In this document: piece by piece, positions 17,100 to 26,803 of the stretch
Numbering within the stretch: position 1 is the stretch's first letter
How the letters are laid out: each line of letters opens with the position of its first letter
NCBI RefSeq assembly: GCF_001854475.1
Contig: NZ_MNAN01000037.1
Coordinates: forward strand, 1-64,000
DNA from: Pseudoalteromonas byunsanensis
GTDB taxonomy: Bacteria > Pseudomonadota > Gammaproteobacteria > Enterobacterales > Alteromonadaceae
Direction of reading: 5' to 3'
DNA: 64,000 nt
Notes under the pieces: model-generated
Databases searched by the model: none
Seen by the model: the letters and a program-made list of their open reading frames with translations, nothing else
Told to the model about the DNA's origin: nothing
Position numbers and translations under genes: made by a program

Positions 17100-19430
17100 T
17101 TAATTTAATCTGATAGTCGCATAGCTCGTTACACTACTACCCGTAGCTCCAATACATGTCCTGTTGGTTGCAACCGTGTTTGTTAGCGTTAGGCTTACTT
17201 CTTCATTCATGTTATACGCTCCACTTGGTGTGACGTAGACTTTTTGGCCGTTAGACTTGGTACGGTAACACTGGGTGGCAAACTCAATATGGCTCTTAAA
17301 GTACACCTTACTGCCCCATGGCGCACTGGTATCACAATTCCAATTATTTGAATTACTATATCTACTGCCATTACCGTCTTTAAACCAACAAGTTTTAACA
17401 CGCGGTGTGCTTGCCCAATGGTAAAATCTTAGTCTATCGCTGTTGTTGTAGGATGTGGTAACATTGGCACCGTTACTATCTTTACACCTTAACGACAAAG
17501 TTTGTACGTTTTGAATCGGTCCACCCAGTCTAATAGTGGCCGATGTGTTACGTAATTCACTCTCGGTCAGTCTGTGTACAATTGTGCCAGAGCTATCAAT
17601 CACATCACATGATTGGACGCCGCTTGCTTCTAATCCAATGTTTAGACTGTTCGTTGTGTACAGTGGTAACCCTGACAATGTACGATTGTACGACATAAGC
17701 TTCACTTTGATACTAGGGGGCGGCTCAATTGCAATGCTAGCAACAGACTTTACCACTTGGGCTGTTCCTGACGAACCTTTAATGCCATGGCACGCTCTAT
17801 TTGTACTAATTGCATTATATAAAGTAACTATTTTCTCTTCATTGGCTATCGTAGCACGCTCACTTTTATCTGAAGAGATGATTCTCTCACACTGTTTTGC
17901 ATATTTAATATCTGATTTAAAGATGATATCTGAATATTGTGGTGCCTGAGTGTCACACACCCAATTTGATGGGCTACTGTTTATAGTCAAATTACTTTGC
18001 TTAAACCAGCATATCTTGACTTCAGGTGTGTTTTTCCAAACGTAGAAGTTATAAATACTACCTTCTTGTACCACCATAGGTACTCCATGAGAAAAACATC
18101 TTGTCATTACTGTTTGCATTCGCTCTGCAACACCTAACTTAAGCTCTACCATAGCTTTACCATCGTTAACATTGACGACTGCTAGCGGTTCGTTATATTC
18201 GTTATACACTCGACACTCATCAACGGCAGAGGAACCATCAATATTGATGACCATTGCTTTGTTATCAGGAAACACCGGTATTCCTTCAAATGAATCTGTT
18301 GCCCCTGTGAACAGGGCCTTCGTAAACTGCTGAAACGTAACGTAGTATAAACTACTTTGCAGGCCTCTCGCCTGCTCGTAAAATTTAAACTCGTCTTTGT
18401 TCTTTACATAGAAAGCGTTGCCGCTAGTCACAATTTTAGCAGTAGGCTTAGACTCTTTAATTGCCCCTAACGGATAAATGGTAAGCTCTTTGTTAGCGCT
18501 TGAAATTGTATTATTAATAACCTCAGCACGCCCCTTTAACCCTGTAATATCTACACGAGGATTATCGTCACCCGCCCCACCTGTCAGTAAGTTGTTATTA
18601 AATTTAACGTTATTTGGATTCTCAGCTTTTAGTGATACGCTGCTCGAGTAGTTCTCAAAGTATGAATCCTCAATTGTAATATTATTGTGGCCTTTAGAAT
18701 ACACATAAGTAAATTGATCAGACGTACAACTTCCGCATTCGCTTCGATAAAAGTGAGAGTCTTGAAGAGTCATTTTAACTCGCGGCTCACCTGTTCCGGC
18801 GTCGCTTCCACTATTAATAACAATTGCAGCCCTGGAAGATAAATCTCCTCTGATATCCGCTCCCAGCTGAGAAAACGTTATTGTGGAGCCATCAAAATTA
18901 TTGTTAAGCTCGTCGGTATGCACAATATAACGACATCCCATAAAATCTGATTCCGACGCGTCAATTTCAAATGCGGTATTGCTATCTGATTTAACCTTAA
19001 TACATGCCCCCCCATTTTTTGTAATTGACGCATCATTGATTCTCAACCTCGTTGCACCATCTAATGTCAATACATGTTCACTATGCGAGCGAAATCGGAT
19101 CATGGAAACATCAAGGCTGTGCTTGACCACAACCGGATTACTAAAAAGTATCTCAGACTGTGATTTACCTGAGCCAACTATCTTTAATGGAAAGTCAATG
19201 TTGATTTCTCCGCTTAACGCATCTAACTTAACTTTGGTGCCTACATACAGAGTATGATTCTCTGACGAAGCAGCTCTAGCGTCTTTTAGAAATGCTTCAA
19301 ACTTTTTGTTGATATCGCAATCTTCTGCTTTCTCACATTGGATTTTTTCTAAATAAAATTCTTGAGCACTGACATTGCAGCTAACCAGCACACATAGCAC
19401 TGATAATAATGGTAATACTTTGTTCATCAT
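17100..19430 (-). CDS. Exported beta-helix protein with duplicated cysteine-rich C-terminal module
   Basis: The 776-residue protein starts with MMNKVLPLLSVLCVLVSC: either a lipobox (LVSC) or a signal peptide cut after NVSA. Residues about 100-350 look like a beta-helix (repeated short strands with asparagine turns). Residues about 395-590 and 600-776 are two copies of one module. Each has a C-x-V or C-D-V start, a second Cys (TRCF, LRCK), FY-W-x-T-P-x-V-K, then CWFK, a W-x-CDT block, a QC near FKSxIxxAxQC, and a final C-x-G-x-x-GSS. I do not recognise the module. AAGGA precedes the ATG, and the gene follows the upstream beta-helix gene by 13 bases, so they are co-transcribed. Role unknown; surface or glycan binding is the likely setting. 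Confidence 0.65.
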   Translation of the reverse strand: MMNKVLPLLSVLCVLVSCNVSAQEFYLEKIQCEKAEDCDINKKFEAFLKDARAASSENHTLYVGTKVKLDALSGEINIDFPLKIVGSGKSQSEILFSNPVVVKHSLDVSMIRFRSHSEHVLTLDGATRLRINDASITKNGGACIKVKSDSNTAFEIDASESDFMGCRYIVHTDELNNNFDGSTITFSQLGADIRGDLSSRAAIVINSGSDAGTGEPRVKMTLQDSHFYRSECGSCTSDQFTYVYSKGHNNITIEDSYFENYSSSVSLKAENPNNVKFNNNLLTGGAGDDNPRVDITGLKGRAEVINNTISSANKELTIYPLGAIKESKPTAKIVTSGNAFYVKNKDEFKFYEQARGLQSSLYYVTFQQFTKALFTGATDSFEGIPVFPDNKAMVINIDGSSAVDECRVYNEYNEPLAVVNVNDGKAMVELKLGVAERMQTVMTRCFSHGVPMVVQEGSIYNFYVWKNTPEVKICWFKQSNLTINSSPSNWVCDTQAPQYSDIIFKSDIKYAKQCERIISSDKSERATIANEEKIVTLYNAISTNRACHGIKGSSGTAQVVKSVASIAIEPPPSIKVKLMSYNRTLSGLPLYTTNSLNIGLEASGVQSCDVIDSSGTIVHRLTESELRNTSATIRLGGPIQNVQTLSLRCKDSNGANVTTSYNNSDRLRFYHWASTPRVKTCWFKDGNGSRYSNSNNWNCDTSAPWGSKVYFKSHIEFATQCYRTKSNGQKVYVTPSGAYNMNEEVSLTLTNTVATNRTCIGATGSSVTSYATIRLN

Positions 19431-19443
19431 TAATCCTTGTTAG

Positions 19444-20733
19444 TTACTTGGTTTTGCAAAGAGTCGTGCGAGATAAGTGAACTGCAGCATTCTCTGTCAT
19501 TCCTATACTTGGAGTAGAAACGCCTGGAAAAGTGTTTCCAGTTATTTTATGAACACTGCCTTGCTCAATATAAGCAATAGGCGTCACTTTCGCGCCTACA
19601 TCACAGCGACCGAGATGATTGTCTGATAACCTATTACGCGACGTGGAACATGTAGTATCATAGCTAAACTCATTGTCCACTATTTGAAGAGAGCCTTCCT
19701 TGTGGGCATTGAAAAAATAAGTACTCTTGTTGTCACAATTTCCATTCATGCTTAAAGTGAACTTATTGTTTTTAACAAGCGCGCCAGACCAACCATATAG
19801 TTTAATACAGCTGTCACCTGTAGCACCCGCGGTGCAAGTTACTTTATTACCTACAAAAAATGTATCACTTGGTGTATTGCATATGCGTATAAATTTTTCA
19901 CTTCTAATTTCTTTTTTACATGTATTTGGGACGTTACTTTTCAAAACATACTTACAATCGAAGTCATTATTAATGATTTTGCTGTTAATTCCCTCAGCAA
20001 CATTCTCCTCTGCCGTATCATCAATGAATATATGATGGTTAATACACTCACCATTGGGTATATCAAACACATTGTGCTCTATGGTCGAAAAATTACCTCT
20101 ATATTTGAGTATTCCACATCCTTCACCCCCGCAAGCTTCGTTTGATAATTTCAGGCCTTTCAACGTGAAGCCTTTGGTATTGAAATCATTGAGTTGTGTA
20201 CTTTCTGAATCACTGCTTGTCTTAACTTCAGAGTCAAATAAGTATCCTGTATCACGGTTAAGCTTAATCGCTACAAGTTTGTTTTCTTTTTCGCTATCCG
20301 ACATATCTTTCCATTTTGTAGCAGAACCTCCAAAATGCTCGCTTTTTATAAACTCAGCATAATATTCTCCAACAATTGAAACATTGCCAATCTTCATCTC
20401 ATCACTATAAAGCGGGTACCTAGGCACCTTTATTGTCTCTGTCACAATATAAGGTTCATTATTATTGTCATTCTTTTTTGGTATAATAATCAGGCGATAG
20501 TGCGCCGCAACAGCAGCATTGATGGCAGGTACAAGCTCATTGTCACTGAGTTTTACTTTGTTGTTTTTTATCAAGTAAATACACCCTTTTGCAGCAGGTG
20601 TATTAGCGCTTTCACTATAAGTTAAGTCGCTTTCATTATCGCATTTTTCAGTCCAAATAGTTGAAGCAGCACCAAAAGGGGAAGCAACAACAATGCTTAG
20701 AATAGCTAAGGTCTTAAGTATTGATTTAATCAT
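19444..20733 (-). CDS. Exported cysteine-rich beta-helix-like protein
   Basis: The 429-residue protein has a signal peptide (IKSILKTLAILSIVVASPFGA) and a repetitive body typical of a right-handed beta-helix: FTLKGLKLSNEACGG, NFSTIEHNVFDIP, SKIINNDFDC, DTFFVGNKVTC, ALVKNNKFTL, LQIVDNEFSYD, HKITGNTFPG. About 18 cysteines in the mature part suggest disulfides and an extracellular location. ATG 20733 is chosen because it gives a signal peptide; an upstream TTG at 20775 would add 14 residues. It is the first gene of a two-gene operon with the 776-residue protein. No close family is recognised, and no catalytic site is visible. Confidence 0.65.
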   Translation of the reverse strand: MIKSILKTLAILSIVVASPFGAASTIWTEKCDNESDLTYSESANTPAAKGCIYLIKNNKVKLSDNELVPAINAAVAAHYRLIIIPKKNDNNNEPYIVTETIKVPRYPLYSDEMKIGNVSIVGEYYAEFIKSEHFGGSATKWKDMSDSEKENKLVAIKLNRDTGYLFDSEVKTSSDSESTQLNDFNTKGFTLKGLKLSNEACGGEGCGILKYRGNFSTIEHNVFDIPNGECINHHIFIDDTAEENVAEGINSKIINNDFDCKYVLKSNVPNTCKKEIRSEKFIRICNTPSDTFFVGNKVTCTAGATGDSCIKLYGWSGALVKNNKFTLSMNGNCDNKSTYFFNAHKEGSLQIVDNEFSYDTTCSTSRNRLSDNHLGRCDVGAKVTPIAYIEQGSVHKITGNTFPGVSTPSIGMTENAAVHLSRTTLCKTK

Positions 20734-21023
20734 GTAAGGCTTGTTATTTGTTATACGTCCCTCAATTATACACAAGCCAATATTTTGGATTTACTATTTT
20801 TGCAAAAATAAGTATGTTGTCGTGATATGTCTTGAACATTTGAAGGGCACAGCTTAGCAGTTTACGTAGGTTGTAGAGTGAAAATTTAAAATACTCTTTG
20901 GCATCGTTAACAAGTGGCCATGTATTGCTACATTTTTGGCTATTATTGCGCACAAAGTCATAAAACTGTCATTTAACTGCGCAATAATGCGCCCCACTTA
21001 AAATCAACCACCACTTGAAGACG

Positions 21024-21512
21024 ATGACACAACCACCGGTACTGCTGAGTTTCTCGGCTCGCGCATTAGATGAACATGCTGAAGATCAAGCCTGTCTACA
21101 CGCATTGCAGTACGATACCTTGCAACTTGAATATCATGGTATAGGTCTACCGTTTTTATGTGAGCTACCATTTGATGCTCAGCTTGGTGATGCCATTGCG
21201 TTATACGCAACCTCTGTAACAGCCCGCTCAGCGAGCTTCAGCGCAGAAACTCCCGTCACGAAACACGCGCTAGACACTGGGCACGAAAATCTCATATTAA
21301 AAGGTCAAGGGCAGTCGGGCGAGTACATTGTTCAACTTAGCTTGGTGGGTCGCCATGGTATGGTAAAAAATACGGTGGAATACAATGCCTATATCAACAA
21401 CACTTCATCTGTGAATAGGCCACTCGATACAAAAACATCACCATTAATGGTTGCATCAGTAGTTAAACGTCATACAACCAACCTGATGGCATCTCTACTG
21501 GCCATTTTTTAG
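21024..21512 (+). CDS. Hypothetical protein, 162 residues
   Basis: I do not recognise this protein. It has no signal peptide or membrane segment. The N-terminal half is acidic and ordered (LSFSARALDEHAEDQACLHA, GIGLPFLCELPFDAQLGDA); the C-terminal 40 residues are basic and probably flexible. ATG 21024 follows GAAG at a short spacing; a TTG at 21015 is less likely. The gene is divergent from the beta-helix operon and convergent with anmK, 12 bases stop to stop. The reading frame and codon use look like a real gene. A PilZ-like or stress-related role cannot be supported. Confidence 0.55.
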   Translation: MTQPPVLLSFSARALDEHAEDQACLHALQYDTLQLEYHGIGLPFLCELPFDAQLGDAIALYATSVTARSASFSAETPVTKHALDTGHENLILKGQGQSGEYIVQLSLVGRHGMVKNTVEYNAYINNTSSVNRPLDTKTSPLMVASVVKRHTTNLMASLLAIF

Positions 21513-21524
21513 CACGCCTAATAG

Positions 21525-22715
21525 CTAATCCGCAAAACTCACTTTACCCATAGTGACATTTGCTACGGTTTGGCCTTTATGGTTTGTGCTTTTACCAGCT
21601 AAACACTCATTGGCCAGTATTGCGAACAACACAGCTTCTTTCGCATCGGGATGAATACCAAGCCTATCACTGCTATGCAAACTAATATGCGCTGCTAGTT
21701 GCTGTTTGATTTGCTGCATTAGCAGGGGGTTGTGTACACCACCCCCACTACAATACACCCTAGTTTGCTCATCACATAGTGAGTTTATATGTGTCGCAAT
21801 AACGTTGGCTGAGAACGCACTTAGAGTTGCCATGACATCTTGATGGCTAAGCTGCCCAGTATCACAGTCCTGTTGTGCGCGCTCCAACATCATCAAGTTA
21901 AACAGCTCAGGTCCTGTTGTTTTTGGTAAGGAAATCGCAAAGAAAGGTTCTGCTAATAACCTTTCGAGCAAATCCTGATTGATCGTCCCTTGTTTAGCCT
22001 GCTTTGAGTTCTCATCATATGATTGTAAAAAGTGCTTGCGCATGTAAGCGTCCATCAGCGTATTTCCTGGGCCAAGATCGCTACAAACCACATCCTCCAA
22101 ACCTGCCCCTTTTGGCAAATACGTTAAATTGGCAATCCCCCCCATATTTAGCAGCACACGGTGTTCCGTATCACTTGCAAAATAGTAGTAGTCTCCATAT
22201 TGCGCCAAAGGCGCACCTTCGCCCCCTGCGGCGATGTGTTTTTGCCTAAAATCAGCAACCGTGGTAATGCCAGTCGTGACTGCAATATGATCTGCATCGC
22301 CAATTTGTAAGGTTGCATTACCAAAATCACGGTAAGAGTGCTGATGCTTTGGACAATGAAAGATGGTCTGCCCGTGGCTAGCAATGACATCAACATCATT
22401 GGCCTCAACCTGCCAGCTTTTTAAGCACTGGTTGATTAACTCACCATGATATTGACCGAGCCAAGCATTGAGTAAGGTTAAATACTCGAGACTCACAGTT
22501 TGCTTAGCAAACACTGACAAAATTTTATCTTTGACTGTCTGCGGGTAGGCACATGTGGTAAACGCCTGTACTTCCACCTGCGTATCTCGGCCACTGCCAC
22601 TAATGCGACATAACGCAACATCTAGGCCGTCCAGCGAAGTGCCACTCATCAGGCCAATGATCAAACGTTCTGACTTAGCCGCACTTTGGTATAGTTTCTC
22701 GATATGTGGATGCAT
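21525..22715 (-). CDS. anmK: Anhydro-N-acetylmuramic acid kinase
   Basis: The 396-residue protein carries the AnmK signatures: IGLMSGTSLDGLDVALCRI (phosphate loop), VIASHGQTIFH (with the catalytic-region His), GEGAPL, LLNMGGIANLTYL and DLGPGNTLMDAYM. AnmK phosphorylates and opens 1,6-anhydro-MurNAc released from peptidoglycan, giving MurNAc-6-phosphate for recycling by MurQ. Length is normal for the family (about 370-390). It is the second gene of a probable operon, 15 bases after a small exported protein. It acts in the cytoplasm. MurQ is not in the window. Confidence 0.95.
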   Translation of the reverse strand: MHPHIEKLYQSAAKSERLIIGLMSGTSLDGLDVALCRISGSGRDTQVEVQAFTTCAYPQTVKDKILSVFAKQTVSLEYLTLLNAWLGQYHGELINQCLKSWQVEANDVDVIASHGQTIFHCPKHQHSYRDFGNATLQIGDADHIAVTTGITTVADFRQKHIAAGGEGAPLAQYGDYYYFASDTEHRVLLNMGGIANLTYLPKGAGLEDVVCSDLGPGNTLMDAYMRKHFLQSYDENSKQAKQGTINQDLLERLLAEPFFAISLPKTTGPELFNLMMLERAQQDCDTGQLSHQDVMATLSAFSANVIATHINSLCDEQTRVYCSGGGVHNPLLMQQIKQQLAAHISLHSSDRLGIHPDAKEAVLFAILANECLAGKSTNHKGQTVANVTMGKVSFAD

Positions 22716-22730
22716 AGAAATTTACATTGT

Positions 22731-23141
22731 TTATTTTAGTTTTTCAGAAGTATACACACTTACTATCGGATAGTCGTGGCGACCAAACTCTACGGTCAAG
22801 GTAACCGTTTGTTGCCCTTCTAGCGCAAGCTTATTAACTGTCGTAATTGGTGTGTGACGCGTACCATCAGCCAGTACGGCCATCACATGTTCAGCTTGAA
22901 GAAAGCGCTTGCCACTGGCCATATTCTTTATTGTTACCAGCGCGGCTCTATCTCCTTGCTCACTACTCATTGGAAAATATGCTTGCAAGCTAAAGTCACT
23001 GATTTTTGGATATTGTCTACTGTCGTTAACAAACGCACTGGGAGGGATGTTGGTAATGTTGCCATCAAAAGTATAAATACTCTGCTGCGCAATACTTACA
23101 CTACTAAACATTAGTAAAAAAGATAATAAATACGACTTCAT
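22731..23141 (-). CDS. Small exported protein of unknown function
   Basis: The 136-residue protein has a clear signal peptide (KSYLLSFLLMFSSVSIAQ) and then about 115 residues rich in beta-strand (IYTFDGNITNIPPSAF, RAALVTIKNMASGKRF, TVTLTVEFGRHDYPIVSVY). I do not recognise a family. ATG 23141 has AGGAG eight bases ahead, so I prefer it to the longer frame from 23198. It is the first gene before anmK (15-base gap), which would place a periplasmic protein together with murein recycling, although the pairing may be only transcriptional. Confidence 0.65.
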   Translation of the reverse strand: MKSYLLSFLLMFSSVSIAQQSIYTFDGNITNIPPSAFVNDSRQYPKISDFSLQAYFPMSSEQGDRAALVTIKNMASGKRFLQAEHVMAVLADGTRHTPITTVNKLALEGQQTVTLTVEFGRHDYPIVSVYTSEKLK

Positions 23142-23203
23142 AATCACACTCCTATGACTCACATTACACTGGTAAGCCTGAATATACTGTGACCCCAATA
23201 GGC

Positions 23204-25159
23204 TTAATGCTCACTAGAGACCAATGCTAACAGTTGTACTTTATCCGATATTTGTGCAAAACGTAGCCCTTCACAACAGCCAAAGCCTGGTAGCTGCTTT
23301 AGCTTGTAATGGCTGATTAATGGCGTTGTGACTCCCGCCAAAAATCGGATCACTGTCTCTTTAGTAGCCTCAATACCACCTTGTCTTAAATGCTTTTGCA
23401 TGGCAAACACGTAGTTGCGCAGCTCGTCATTTTCCGGCACTACTGGCGTTTTACTCAAACTCAGACTCACCACTTGCTCACGACACACACTACAGTGACC
23501 ACAGCATTTAGGAACTTGATGATCATCAAAATAGTAAGCTAAGTTGGCACTTAGGCAGCGGTCTAACTCAAAAAAGCGCACCATTGCAGCAATACGTTTA
23601 ATTTCCGCCTGTTCTTTATCTTTGAAATAGAGATACAAATGACGGGCCAACTCAGGCTGCGATAGCACCTCTGTATTTACATCATACACCTGAACCAGTC
23701 GTTTACTTTCGAGCTCGATGAGTCCTTGTTCATGCAAATAGTCAAGTGCAGCAACAACTCTTTGCCTATCGGCCCCGTTTGCAACCAGCGCTTGAATATC
23801 TACGGTTCCCCATACTTTCTTGAACTGGGTATGACTGAATATCAGGTTCAAAAATGCTTGTCTTGTAGAGTCAAAGCGACTGAGTAACTTACTTTGGGGT
23901 GTAACAAATTTGAGTCTAAAATCGGCATAATAGGCATACTTAGCCGTGATCGCGCCCTGAATTTCCAATTGTACCAACAGCGTTTTCAATGCCAGAACAC
24001 GAATATTACTCGCTTTTGACAAAGGCAACTCCTGTACCTCCCACTTTCCACCTGTTTGCTCTTTTAGGCATTGAGTTATGACATATTCAATACCCGAACG
24101 CTCTGGGGTATCACCGTAAACAAAGTTTTCAACGGTTGTCACTGAGTCCAAATTGCCAAGCACAGTGCAATAGGCTGGCTGCCCATCTCGCCCTGCGCGG
24201 CCGATTTCTTGACTATAGTTTTCGATTGATTTGGGTAAGTCATGATGGATCACAAAGCGGATGTCCGACTTATCCACACCCATACCAAAAGCAATGGTCG
24301 CCACCACAACCTGAATTTGGTTATCCATAAACTGTTGTTGAACACGGCGGCGTGTCTCATCCCCTAGACCTGCGTGATAAGCTTCAGCTTTAATACCAGA
24401 AGCTTGTAACTGCTTTGCTACCTGCTGCGCTTGTTGTTGCAACGTAACATAAACGATACCAGCACCTTGTTGTGAACGAATAAGCTGCACTAATTGCACA
24501 AGCTTATCCTGCTCTTTAACGCTACATACCGACAAGTCTAAATTTGACCGATAAAAACCCGTTTGCACGATGTGCTGCGGTGAAATATCAAAGCGTTTGG
24601 CCATATCAAATTTTACTTTCTTGGTCGCTGTGGCAGTCAACAACAGTACTAGCGGAATATTTAACTCGCGTCGATAATCTGGGAGCTTTAAATAATCTGG
24701 TCTAAAATTATGCCCCCATTCGGAAATACAATGTGCCTCATCCACCACCAGCATAGACACCTTAATACCTGTTATGAACTCCCGAAAACGCTCGTTCTTA
24801 AAGCGCTCTACTGAAACCATAAGAATTTTGATATCACCCTTGCGTACCCCCTGCATCACCGCTTGACTTTGCTCAGTTGATTGACTGGAGTCCAATGTTG
24901 CAGCGGCAATTCCCTTTCCTTGCAAAAATGCCACCTGATCTTGCATCAAAGCCAGTAATGGAGAAACCACGAGCGTTAAATGAGGCAGATGCAATGCAGT
25001 AAATTGATAGCATAAAGATTTACCCGACCCAGTTGGGAAAATCGCAAGCGATGAATGGCCGGCCAACAAATGTGAAATAGTTTGAGTTTGACCTGGACGA
25101 AAACTGGCAAAACCAAAATGTTGCGATAAGCTTTCTAGCAACTGCTGTCCATGCTCCAT
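23204..25159 (-). CDS. RecQ-family ATP-dependent DNA helicase
   Basis: The 651-residue protein shows all superfamily-2 helicase motifs in order: FRPGQTQTI, FPTGSGKSLCYQ (Walker A), SPLLALMQDQV, DEAHCISEWGH (DEAH box with the RecQ aromatic loop), LLTATATKK, AYHAGLGDETR, VVVATIAFGMGVDK and QEIGRAGRDG. The RecQ zinc site is visible as CLSANLAYYF followed by CCGHCSVC. After this there is no clear HRDC domain, only a short C-terminal stretch (residues about 590-651), and a WH-like part (ALDYLHEQGLIEL) precedes the zinc site. It unwinds DNA 3'-5' in repair and recombination. It looks like a RecQ paralogue rather than the standard recQ. It is divergent from the DUF2235 gene. Confidence 0.88.
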   Translation of the reverse strand: MEHGQQLLESLSQHFGFASFRPGQTQTISHLLAGHSSLAIFPTGSGKSLCYQFTALHLPHLTLVVSPLLALMQDQVAFLQGKGIAAATLDSSQSTEQSQAVMQGVRKGDIKILMVSVERFKNERFREFITGIKVSMLVVDEAHCISEWGHNFRPDYLKLPDYRRELNIPLVLLLTATATKKVKFDMAKRFDISPQHIVQTGFYRSNLDLSVCSVKEQDKLVQLVQLIRSQQGAGIVYVTLQQQAQQVAKQLQASGIKAEAYHAGLGDETRRRVQQQFMDNQIQVVVATIAFGMGVDKSDIRFVIHHDLPKSIENYSQEIGRAGRDGQPAYCTVLGNLDSVTTVENFVYGDTPERSGIEYVITQCLKEQTGGKWEVQELPLSKASNIRVLALKTLLVQLEIQGAITAKYAYYADFRLKFVTPQSKLLSRFDSTRQAFLNLIFSHTQFKKVWGTVDIQALVANGADRQRVVAALDYLHEQGLIELESKRLVQVYDVNTEVLSQPELARHLYLYFKDKEQAEIKRIAAMVRFFELDRCLSANLAYYFDDHQVPKCCGHCSVCREQVVSLSLSKTPVVPENDELRNYVFAMQKHLRQGGIEATKETVIRFLAGVTTPLISHYKLKQLPGFGCCEGLRFAQISDKVQLLALVSSEH

Positions 25160-25285
25160 GATAAGGTCTCAATTAGAAGTAATTTATTGACTTAAAAGTA
25201 TCATATTTTGTGTTTAGCATTAACGCTAATACGCAAATTTTGCGTGCGTTGGCAAATTCATTTCTGTGCATATGAGGAGAAAGCC

Positions 25286-26803
25286 ATGTTTAATCCATCC
25301 GATCCTTCGTTATTGATTTTTAGTTTTGACGGCACAGGGAGCGAACCCAGAGATAGTCAACAGTACAGTGCAGAGCAATTTAAAGAAGATTGTGAAATAA
25401 GCAATGTATTAAAGTTGCATTTACTACTGGGAGGACGTATTCACCCTCAAGCAGAAAGCCACTTTCCTTCTCAAAAATGCTTTTATTACAGCGGAATAGG
25501 TAATCAAGGTAGTGCTGTAAAAAAGACTCTTAATCAGATTTTGGCACCTCAAAGCTGTGATGTCGCCAGTATTTTGTCACATGCAATGCATGACTTTGAG
25601 CAACATTACAAAACCGGAGATAATATTATCTTGATCGGTTTTAGTCGAGGAGCAGCATTGGCTCGCAGGTTTGCAAAGTGTCTCGAAAAGCATACTGATA
25701 GCAACGTATATCTATGTGTTTTTGATACCATTGCCTCAATTGGATTTAGCAAAATAACCAAAGCGACCTGTGGCACGGAACATGTGATTTTTTCAGACCA
25801 TGACGTCCCCAATAACGTCGAAGCTGCATTGCATTGTGTTAGCCTCGATGACAAACGTCGGGCTTTTGAAGCAACTTTATTTAACCAAGCTCCAAATGTT
25901 CATGAAGTGTGGTTTGCTGGAAGCCACTCTGATATCGGAGGTGGTTTTTATCGCAGTGGCTTATCTGATATTTGTTTGCGCTATTCCCTAGAGTGGTTGT
26001 TAACACTTCCTGTGCCCCTACAATTACTCACTCGTGAACAAATAGATTATCAGAGCTTACTACCAAACGATGGTACCTTGCTCATTGATGCAGATGACTT
26101 AGCAATTAAGCCCGACGCACTAGCACCGAGTCATCAACATGATTATTTTTGGAGCAACATTAACTTCAAGGCTACGCACCGCTTATGTGTTGTCATGAAA
26201 GACAACCAAGTCACTGACATACCACCCATTATTCATCACAGTGTTGCTAAGCGAGTCTTCAATAACAGTAGTTATCGACCCGAATCGCTCAAAGGCCTAA
26301 AACATCTACTAGAATATGCCAATGGAGAAACGCTGGAATGTGTCGGCATTAACCCACATATTGAGTTGCCCACCCAACAACTTAATATCTTACAAGTAGG
26401 CGAGCGTAAAAACATCAAAGTGTATGCATGTGAGCACTACAATCACACCGGACTATGGTTGGAAAAAGGTGCAACCTATCGAATAGAGCCTATTAATCAC
26501 CAAATCTGGTATGACAAAGATACGCAAGTAACGGCCAGTGGCTGGCAAAGAAATAATCGTACCGTAGGCGTCAAAAGACTACCGATTGATATGATGGAGC
26601 CATATAAGCGACTACCTGGCAGGCCTTGGTTTTCATTGGTCGGTTGTATAAATGCAGATGACAACCTTGCCTTTGCGCTCAATGGTGGCGGTGATATCAA
26701 GATTAATGAACACGGCGAGTTCACGCCTTTTGCCAATGATATATGCTGCGATTATGGACTAAACCGCGGCGCCATAGAGCTAGAAGTGACTCGGTTGGGA
26801 TAA
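25286..26803 (+). CDS. DUF2235-domain alpha/beta hydrolase (Tle1-like phospholipase fold)
   Basis: The 505-residue protein starts with LIFSFDGTGSEPRDSQ, the first strand of DUF2235 hydrolases, and has the nucleophile elbow IGFSRGAAL with Ser120. A later DTIASIG and GSHSDIGGGFY supply the Asp and His region typical of the family. The C-terminal 150 residues form a beta-rich domain (NILQVGERKNIKVYACEHY). Relatives include the Tle1 type VI secretion phospholipases, but most chromosomal members are of unknown substrate. No VgrG, PAAR or immunity gene is nearby and no signal peptide is present. GAGGAGA lies six bases before ATG 25286. The stop overlaps by 24 bases with the converging solute-binding protein gene. 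Confidence 0.75.
   Translation: MFNPSDPSLLIFSFDGTGSEPRDSQQYSAEQFKEDCEISNVLKLHLLLGGRIHPQAESHFPSQKCFYYSGIGNQGSAVKKTLNQILAPQSCDVASILSHAMHDFEQHYKTGDNIILIGFSRGAALARRFAKCLEKHTDSNVYLCVFDTIASIGFSKITKATCGTEHVIFSDHDVPNNVEAALHCVSLDDKRRAFEATLFNQAPNVHEVWFAGSHSDIGGGFYRSGLSDICLRYSLEWLLTLPVPLQLLTREQIDYQSLLPNDGTLLIDADDLAIKPDALAPSHQHDYFWSNINFKATHRLCVVMKDNQVTDIPPIIHHSVAKRVFNNSSYRPESLKGLKHLLEYANGETLECVGINPHIELPTQQLNILQVGERKNIKVYACEHYNHTGLWLEKGATYRIEPINHQIWYDKDTQVTASGWQRNNRTVGVKRLPIDMMEPYKRLPGRPWFSLVGCINADDNLAFALNGGGDIKINEHGEFTPFANDICCDYGLNRGAIELEVTRLG

Noticed and set aside
20762..20953. 63-residue minus-strand open frame upstream of the beta-helix operon
   Set aside because: No ribosome site, no recognisable domain, overlaps the leader of the beta-helix gene; reads as a chance frame.
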